Assembly (NCBI RefSeq): GCF_048553275.1
Contig: NZ_JBLZMW010000008.1
Span: 124,001-188,000, forward strand
Reading direction: 5' to 3'
Origin: Pacificoceanicola sp048553275
GTDB lineage: Bacteria > Pseudomonadota > Alphaproteobacteria > Rhodobacterales > Rhodobacteraceae
DNA: 64,000 nt
In this document: one piece after another, positions 59,853-64,000 of the stretch
Numbering within the stretch: position 1 is the first letter of the stretch
Layout: each line of letters begins with the position of its first letter
The notes under the pieces: generated by a model
Told to the model about the DNA's origin: nothing
The model's database searches: none
Seen by the model: only the letters and a program-made list of their open reading frames with translations
Translations under genes and position numbers: made by a program

Positions 59853-60935
59853 CTAGAAAAGGTGACCGGATTTCTCGGCCTTGGTCGCCAGATACCGGGC
59901 GTTCTGCGGTGTCTCGCCCACCCGGAGCGGAACGCGCTCGGCCACGTTTATCCCGCAGTGTTCCAGCATCGCCACCTTGGCCGGATTGTTGGTCAACAGG
60001 CGCACCCCCGAAAACCCCATGGTCTCAAGGATCTGCGCGCCCAGGCGAAAATCGCGTTCGTCGTCTTCAAAGCCCAGCCGATGGTTGGCCTCCACCGTAT
60101 CAAACCCTTGATCCTGCAGAGAATACGCCCGCATCTTATTGGCAAGGCCGATGCCGCGCCCTTCTTGGTTGAGATACAAGAGCACGCCGCTGCCCTCCTG
60201 CCCCATCCGCGCCAGAGCCGCGTTCAGTTGCGGGCCGCAATCGCATTTGAGTGACCCAAGCAGATCGCCGGTGAAACAGGCCGAATGCAGCCGCGCCAGC
60301 ACGGGTTTGTCCCGGTCCGGTCGGCCGATTTCGATGGCATAGTGCTCGTCGCTGCCATCCTCTGGCCGGAAAATATGCAGCCGGGCATTCTCCGCCGCTC
60401 TGAGCGGCACCTTGGCGGACACGACGTGCAGCAGGTCCGGCAGGGCCACCAGCGCCGGGGCCACCGTCTCCACGTGCAGGCTCACCAGATTGTGCGCCGC
60501 AGCAAAACCTCCCGGTACATGGACCACCAAAGCGGCAGGCAACAGTCGCGCGCTTTTGCAAAGGGCGACGGCCAATCGATGCAACGCCGCATCGCCGCCG
60601 CGCCGTGTGGTCAGCGGCCCCTTCATCGGCGTAGCCAGATCATCCGACGGGTCCGCCAAGGACTGGACCCAGGTCATCGCCGCCCCGTCAGGCAAGACAA
60701 CCCGCGCCACATCGCCATCATAGGCCCGCGCTTTCAACGTCTCGGCCCGGCGTCCGGTCAGCACGAGATCCACATCGCCCAGACCCTGCATCTCGATCAG
60801 CCGCGCGGCGCTCAATGTCTCGGCCGATGCGATCAGCGCCGCACCGGTCGCGCCGTCAAGAACAACCGGCACCCCCATCCGCAAATCGGCCCGGGCGCGC
60901 GACAGGGTCTCGTTCAGATCGGGAGAAAAGGGCAT
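59853..60935 (-). CDS. ribA: GTP cyclohydrolase II
   Basis: A 360-residue protein. The C-terminal 200 residues are the GTP cyclohydrolase II domain: zinc cysteines in HSACFTGDLLGSLKCDCG, the catalytic region in LLYLNQEGRGIGLANK, and LLTNNPAKV. The first 150 residues are a diverged domain (GVPVVLDGATGAALIAS, DGAAMTWVQSLADP) seen in the longer alphaproteobacterial RibA type. They lack the DHBP synthase acidic motifs. The enzyme opens GTP to start riboflavin synthesis. The ATG at 60935 fits; the frame continues upstream antisense to cenR. It is divergent from cenR over 147 bp. Confidence 0.9.
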   Translation of the reverse strand: MPFSPDLNETLSRARADLRMGVPVVLDGATGAALIASAETLSAARLIEMQGLGDVDLVLTGRRAETLKARAYDGDVARVVLPDGAAMTWVQSLADPSDDLATPMKGPLTTRRGGDAALHRLAVALCKSARLLPAALVVHVPGGFAAAHNLVSLHVETVAPALVALPDLLHVVSAKVPLRAAENARLHIFRPEDGSDEHYAIEIGRPDRDKPVLARLHSACFTGDLLGSLKCDCGPQLNAALARMGQEGSGVLLYLNQEGRGIGLANKMRAYSLQDQGFDTVEANHRLGFEDDERDFRLGAQILETMGFSGVRLLTNNPAKVAMLEHCGINVAERVPLRVGETPQNARYLATKAEKSGHLF

Positions 60936-61082
60936 GCAGCATCCTGTATCTGTAACAATCGGCGGTTTTTCCTGTAACATTCGCGGTCGCGGGACACGAG
61001 GCCGTGAACGGTATGCAGCAATCCTTGCCGGACCGGCAAAATGTCCACATCTCACCGGAAAGGCAAGACGGAGGTCATCGCG

Positions 61083-61769
61083 ATGGCACAGCTCAAGAAC
61101 ATTCTTCTGGTGGACGACGACGACGATCTGCGCGAGGCGTTGGCCGAGCAACTGATCATGACCGAAGACTTCGAAGTCTTCGAAGCCGACAGCGGCGCCA
61201 CGGCGATGGTGCGCGTCAAGGAGCAGAATTACGAGCTCGTCATCCTCGACGTGGGGCTGCCGGACACGGACGGGCGCGAACTCTGCCGCCTGATGCGCAA
61301 GCAGGGCGTGAAGGCGCCGATCATCATGCTCACCGGCCACGACTCGGACGCGGACACGATCCTCGGCCTCGATGCCGGGGCCAACGACTATGTGACCAAA
61401 CCGTTCAAATTCCCCGTCCTTCTTGCCCGCATTCGCGCCCAGCTGCGTCAGCACGAGCAATCCGAGGACGCGGTCTTCACCGTCGGCCCCTACACCTTCA
61501 AGCCCGCCATGAAGATGCTGATCACGGAAGATGACAAGAAAATCCGTCTGACGGAGAAGGAAACGAACATCCTCAAGTTCCTCTACCGGGCGACCGAGGG
61601 CGTCGTGCCGCGCGACACGCTCTTGCACGAAGTTTGGGGATACAACGCAGGGGTGACCACCCATACGCTCGAAACGCACATCTATCGCCTGCGACAAAAG
61701 ATCGAGCCGAACCCTTCAACCGCCACGCTTCTGGTCACCGAATCCGGTGGATACCGCTTGGTTTCGTAA
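61083..61769 (+). CDS. cenR: OmpR-family response regulator CenR
   Basis: A 228-residue response regulator. The receiver has the acidic pocket ILLVDDDDDLREAL, phosphoacceptor Asp56 in VILDVGLPDTDG, and the switch lysine in YVTKPFKFPVLLARIRAQL. The winged helix ends in VTTHTLETHIYRLRQKIEP. The HTLETHIYRLRQKIE and RIRAQLRQHEQSEDAVF blocks are characteristic of alphaproteobacterial CenR, which controls cell-envelope functions and is essential in Caulobacter and R. sphaeroides. Its kinase CenK is not adjacent. The ATG at 61083 is used because upstream codons lack similarity. A small RNA candidate follows. Confidence 0.88.
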   Translation: MAQLKNILLVDDDDDLREALAEQLIMTEDFEVFEADSGATAMVRVKEQNYELVILDVGLPDTDGRELCRLMRKQGVKAPIIMLTGHDSDADTILGLDAGANDYVTKPFKFPVLLARIRAQLRQHEQSEDAVFTVGPYTFKPAMKMLITEDDKKIRLTEKETNILKFLYRATEGVVPRDTLLHEVWGYNAGVTTHTLETHIYRLRQKIEPNPSTATLLVTESGGYRLVS

Positions 61770-61845
61770 CAATTATCAGCAATTAGGCGGTTATGTGCCG
61801 GAAAACCACAGAGTTTCTTGACGCCGATCAAAGTCGCATTGCACA

Positions 61846-61952
61846 CTGATGCTGTCATCAGGCATTATCAAATCAGTCTCCCGTTGCGTGTGCGGGTCAT
61901 CACACGCACCTCCCTGTTGGACTGACCCGGGCTTTGCCCGGGTCTTTTTTTT
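61846..61952 (+). ncRNA. Candidate small RNA downstream of cenR (three hairpins)
   Basis: About 107 nt with three stem-loops. SL1 is CTGATG / CATCAG with loop CTGT (61846-61861). SL2 is TGCGTGTG / CACACGCA with loop CGGGTCAT (61885-61908). SL3 is a strong terminator with eight T residues (61924-61952). The unpaired linkers contain CTCCC (after SL1) and CCTCCC (after SL2), sequences complementary to ribosome-binding sites. A TTGACG -35-like box lies at 61818-61823, but the -10 is weak. The same structure could instead be a processed 3' UTR of cenR. No known family could be assigned. Confidence 0.5.
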
Positions 61953-62184
61953 GATCACCGCGGATCGTTCCGGATTCGATGAGCATCTCTACAGATGGTC
62001 CGCCCGGCGACATGGACGCGGCAAGGACGGCGGCCACATCAAAGCTGACAGGCTCGAAATCGAGCGTCACGCAGGTTTGATCCGCCGCCCAGACCCGGAG
62101 CAACCGCAGGGTGTTCCACGTATCTGTTGCCGTCACATCCTCGGGCGCTTGCCCGGCCATGACGCGCGGCCGGACCTGCGGCAA
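61900..62184 (-). pseudogene. Possible decayed gene antisense of the sRNA/terminator region
   Basis: A minus-strand frame of 94 codons (start TTG at 62184 or ATG at 62160) reads DTWNTLRLLRVWAAD and LDFEPVSFDVAAVLAAS, protein-like sequence in typical codon usage. The frame stays open for about 26 more codons upstream (ARSRALFDEIAGLFPERR) but has no good start there before a TGA near 62285. Its last 20 codons run through the terminator and SL2 hairpins, which is improbable for a natural end. I read it as a truncated or frameshifted gene remnant; a real small gene with a rare start is possible. No family recognised. Confidence 0.3.
61924..61952 (+). terminator. Strong rho-independent terminator after cenR/sRNA
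   Basis: A perfect 9-bp stem GACCCGGGC / GCCCGGGTC with loop TTT, followed by eight T residues (61945-61952). It acts on plus-strand transcription; the minus-strand exit has no T-run. Confidence 0.92.
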
Positions 62185-62560
62185 GTCTTCGGCGCGCCGC
62201 TCGGGAAAAAGTCCCGCAATCTCGTCAAATAGCGCCCTGGACCGTGCTTCGATGGCGCTCGGACTGGCCGGAATGATGCAGCAGCGCGCTCAGGTCAGTG
62301 CGCCGCCGCGACCCGCCTCACCCGCGCTGCAACCCCGGCTGGACCACGGGCATACGAATTCGATAGTTTTCCGTAGGTTTCCGGCCCCGCGACTGCTTTC
62401 CTTGCTTTCCAAAACCTCGAAAAACATGTATGCGCGCCCAATCTGAGACGTGACGCTCTGTCCCTGGCGCATGGAATGATGAAAGGGGCGGCGGCAATGG
62501 GGCCGCCATTCAAACGGGAGACGCGGGAGGGCCCGCGAGTGCTTCCAAAAGGATATACGG
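62185..62560. other. Region between the gene remnant and pnp
   Basis: 376 bp with no well-supported gene. A minus-strand frame at 62290-62472 (reading AYMFFEVLESKESSRG) is too weak to call. The right part is the pnp leader, with two hairpins: GGCGGC / GCCGCC around 62489-62509 and CGCGGG / CCCGCG at 62522-62537. The rpsO gene, which usually precedes pnp, is not here. Confidence 0.45.
62522..62537 (+). promoter_or_regulatory. Leader hairpin just upstream of the pnp ribosome-binding site
   Basis: A 6-bp stem CGCGGG / CCCGCG with loop AGGG, ending 13 nt before the AAAAGGAT ribosome-binding site of pnp. PNPase is known to autoregulate through a structured 5' leader cut by RNase III in E. coli; a similar role here is inference. 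Confidence 0.35.
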
Positions 62561-64000
62561 ATGTTCAAAGAAACGAAGAAGACGATGCAGTGGGGCGAAG
62601 AAACGCTCACACTGGAAACGGGCAAGGTTGCCCGTCAGGCCGATGGTACCGTCATCGCCACTCTGGGCGAAACCTCGGTCATGGCGAACGTCACGTTCGC
62701 GAAAGAGCCGCGTGAAGGTCAGGATTTCTTCCCCCTCACCGTCCACTACCAGGAAAAATACTACGCCGCCGGTAAAGTACCGGGAGGCTTTTTCAAGCGC
62801 GAGGCGCGGCCGACCGAAAAGGAAACGCTGACCGCCCGCCTGATCGACCGCCCGATCCGCCCGCTGTTCGTGCCCGGCTTCAAGAACGAAGTGCTCGTGA
62901 TGTGCACCGTGCTGTCGCATGACCTCGTCAACGACCCCGACATCGTCGCGATGATCGCCGCCTCTGCCGCGCTGACCATCTCCGGCGCGCCGTTCCGTGG
63001 TCCGATCGCAGGCGCACGCGTGGGTTTCGAGGATGGCGAGTACGTCCTGAACCCGACTGTCGACGACATGCACATGCTGCGCGACAACCCCGAGCAGCGC
63101 CTCGATCTGGTCGTCGCCGGCACCAAGGACGCGGTCATGATGGTCGAGTCCGAAGCCTATGAGCTGACCGAAGAAGAAATGCTTGGTGCGGTTCTGTTCG
63201 CCCATGAGCAGATCCAGCCGGTCGTCGACCTGATCATTGATCTGGCCGAAGAAGCCGCCAAGGAGCCTTTCGACTTCACCCCGCCGGACTACTCCGACCT
63301 CTACGAGGCCGTGAAAGCCGCCGGTGAAGAGAAGATGAAAGCCGCCTACGCGATTTCCGACAAGCAGGAGCGCGTCGCCGCGGTCTCCGCGACCAAGGAC
63401 GCGATCAAGGCAACGCTCACCGAAGAGCAGCTCGGCGATGCAAACCTCGGCTCCGCTCTGAAGAAGCTGGAGTCGGTTGTTCTGCGCGGGGACGTGGTCA
63501 AGAACAAGCGCCGCATCGACGGACGCGCCCTCGATCAGATCCGCCCGATCGTGTCGGAAACCGGCCTTTTGCCGCGCACGCACGGCTCTGCGCTGTTCAC
63601 CCGTGGTGAAACACAGGCGCTGGTCGTGACCACGCTCGGCACCGGCGACGACGAGCAGTTCATCGACGCGTTGCATGGCAACTTCAAATCCAACTTCATG
63701 CTGCATTACAACTTCCCGCCCTATTCGGTTGGCGAAGTGGGCCGCGTGAGTGGCCCGGGCCGCCGCGAAATCGGCCACGGCAAACTGGCATGGCGCGCCC
63801 TTCAGGCCGTTCTGCCCGCTGCGACGGATTTTCCGTACACGCTGCGTCTGGTGTCGGAAATCACCGAATCCAACGGCTCGTCCTCCATGGCTTCGGTCTG
63901 TGGTGGCTCGCTGTCCATGATGGACGCGGGTGTGCCGCTGAAAGCGCCGGTTGCCGGTGTGGCGATGGGTCTCGTGCTCGAAGACGATGGCGATTATGCG
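62561..64000 (+). CDS. pnp: Polyribonucleotide nucleotidyltransferase, PNPase (partial, C-terminus off the right edge)
   Basis: 480 codons of a protein normally near 710. PNPase degrades RNA from the 3' end by phosphorolysis, in the degradosome. The first RNase PH-like domain is visible (GKVARQADGTVIATLGETSVM, KVPGGFFKREARPTEKE, TARLIDRPIRPLF), then the helical linker. The second, catalytic RNase PH domain begins with DGRALDQIRPI and RTHGSALFTRGETQAL; FPPYSVGEVGRVSGPGRREIGHG and SNGSSSMASVCGGSL are active-site blocks. The KH and S1 domains lie beyond 64000. The ATG at 62561 follows AAAAGGAT. Certain by family. Confidence 0.97.
   Translation, partial: MFKETKKTMQWGEETLTLETGKVARQADGTVIATLGETSVMANVTFAKEPREGQDFFPLTVHYQEKYYAAGKVPGGFFKREARPTEKETLTARLIDRPIRPLFVPGFKNEVLVMCTVLSHDLVNDPDIVAMIAASAALTISGAPFRGPIAGARVGFEDGEYVLNPTVDDMHMLRDNPEQRLDLVVAGTKDAVMMVESEAYELTEEEMLGAVLFAHEQIQPVVDLIIDLAEEAAKEPFDFTPPDYSDLYEAVKAAGEEKMKAAYAISDKQERVAAVSATKDAIKATLTEEQLGDANLGSALKKLESVVLRGDVVKNKRRIDGRALDQIRPIVSETGLLPRTHGSALFTRGETQALVVTTLGTGDDEQFIDALHGNFKSNFMLHYNFPPYSVGEVGRVSGPGRREIGHGKLAWRALQAVLPAATDFPYTLRLVSEITESNGSSSMASVCGGSLSMMDAGVPLKAPVAGVAMGLVLEDDGDYA

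Noticed and set aside
62510..63778. A minus-strand 422-codon open frame over pnp
   Set aside because: The plus strand encodes PNPase without interruption to the right edge, with all catalytic blocks; the antisense frame has no recognisable content.

Overview
The window is a chromosomal segment of a GC-rich alphaproteobacterium, most probably a marine member of the Rhodobacteraceae (Roseobacter group). The evidence is the gene order sdhC / mesaconyl-CoA hydratase / malyl-CoA thioesterase / mdh / sucCD / sucAB / lpd, two ethylmalonyl-CoA pathway genes, a petP-petR pair, an acuC-like/xseB/ispA/dxs block, a CenR regulator, and a taurine uptake and transamination locus. I see no rRNA, tRNA, CRISPR array, insertion sequence or prophage.

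Layout. 1-19650 is a TCA-cycle supercluster: the start of sdhC (cut by the left edge), mesaconyl-CoA hydratase and malyl-CoA thioesterase on the minus strand, then mdh, sucC, sucD, sucA, sucB and lpd on the plus strand. Accessory genes are interleaved: two paralogous glycosyltransferases, a sulfotransferase, a secreted protein between sucC and sucD, and two MAPEG proteins. The 3' end of lpd is duplicated 173 bp downstream. 19750-30980 holds envelope and housekeeping genes (plsC, ftsX, ftsE, a zinc-ribbon membrane protein, an OmpA-like protein, an AhpD-like protein, a CinA-type protein, sfsA, family II pyrophosphatase, alkB). 31107-36765 is a taurine locus: tauABC-like transporter divergent from taurine-pyruvate aminotransferase. 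36936-48226 carries hup, amn, a class II aldolase-like protein, a lytic transglycosylase, an epimerase, exoD, dxs-ispA-xseB-deacetylase, petR-petP and ilvE. 48280-50870 has two tandem Aer-type PAS proteins without a chemoreceptor signalling domain. 50984-56547 is a five-gene polyamine-type ABC operon. 57051-64000 has argE, an L,D-transpeptidase, a luciferase-like oxidoreductase, ribA, cenR, a candidate small RNA and the first three quarters of pnp.

How the genes work together. sdh, suc, lpd and mdh form the oxidative half of the TCA cycle. The mesaconyl-CoA hydratase and malyl-CoA thioesterase feed C2-derived carbon into it as malate and related intermediates. sdhC and sucC, 8 kb apart and on opposite strands, share an uncommon promoter architecture: two TGTGATCACA palindromes 20-21 bp apart plus one AGCGCTAACA. 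I infer a common regulator pair (AkgR- and CceR-like).

Most worth a second look: the shared sdhC/sucC operators, the three-hairpin small RNA candidate after cenR, the duplicated lpd end, the tandem soluble Aer-PAS proteins, the TauR-like direct repeats, and ABC permeases with large extra domains. No clearly new defence or mobile system was found; most of the window is well-conserved core genome.
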